The position numbers and the translations under genes were made by a program. Of a stretch of DNA of 8,457 nt, positions 8,448-8,457 are shown in pieces. Source of the DNA: CAIWXH01 sp964555675 (GTDB lineage: Bacteria > Chloroflexota > Chloroflexia > Chloroflexales > Chloroflexaceae); the NCBI GenBank assembly GCA_964555675.1, contig CAZKTU010000267.1, positions 1 to 8,457 on the forward strand, written 5' to 3'. Position 1 is the first letter of the stretch. Each line of letters starts with the position of its first letter. The notes beneath the pieces are model-generated. The model searched no databases and had not been told where the DNA came from. It saw nothing but the letters and a program-made list of their open reading frames with translations.

Positions 8448-8457
8448 GCGAGCCCGC

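Overview
The window is GC-rich (third codon positions nearly all G or C) apart from a short AT-richer patch at about 7835-8375. The gene set fits a Chloroflexota-like bacterium: a GT81-type glucosyl-3-phosphoglycerate synthase carrying universal-stress domains, a GH13_18 sugar phosphorylase, and a large membrane hybrid histidine kinase. The phylum is inferred from gene content and composition only and is not firm.

Positions 1-4643 (plus strand) form a three-gene operon for a compatible-solute type of sugar metabolism. It starts with a GT4 glycosyltransferase whose 5' end lies outside the window. After 31 nt comes a 622-aa protein with two UspA-like domains fused to a complete GpgS domain. This overlaps by 4 nt (GTGA) a 582-aa GH13_18 phosphorylase with all catalytic residues. 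The likely theme is glucosylglycerate: GpgS joins glucose from an NDP-glucose to 3-phosphoglycerate, and the phosphorylase can recover glucose 1-phosphate and glycerate from the dephosphorylated product. The GT4 enzyme may extend the solute, for example to mannosylglucosylglycerate. No glucosyl-3-phosphoglycerate phosphatase is visible.

An 11-bp perfect hairpin (4653-4686) separates this operon from a convergent 741-aa hybrid sensor kinase on the minus strand (4687-6912): six membrane segments, coiled coil, HisKA, HATPase, receiver and HPt. The intergenic region 6913-7213 holds three copies of a REP-like sequence (two direct, one inverted) that can form two mutually exclusive hairpins. A GNAT acetyltransferase follows on the plus strand (7214-7750).

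From about 7770 the GC content falls. A palindrome, an inverted repeat and a perfect TTGACA box precede a small unrecognised gene (7997-8326) that looks horizontally acquired. The last 80 bases return to high GC, carry no supported ORF, and hold three hairpins in a row.
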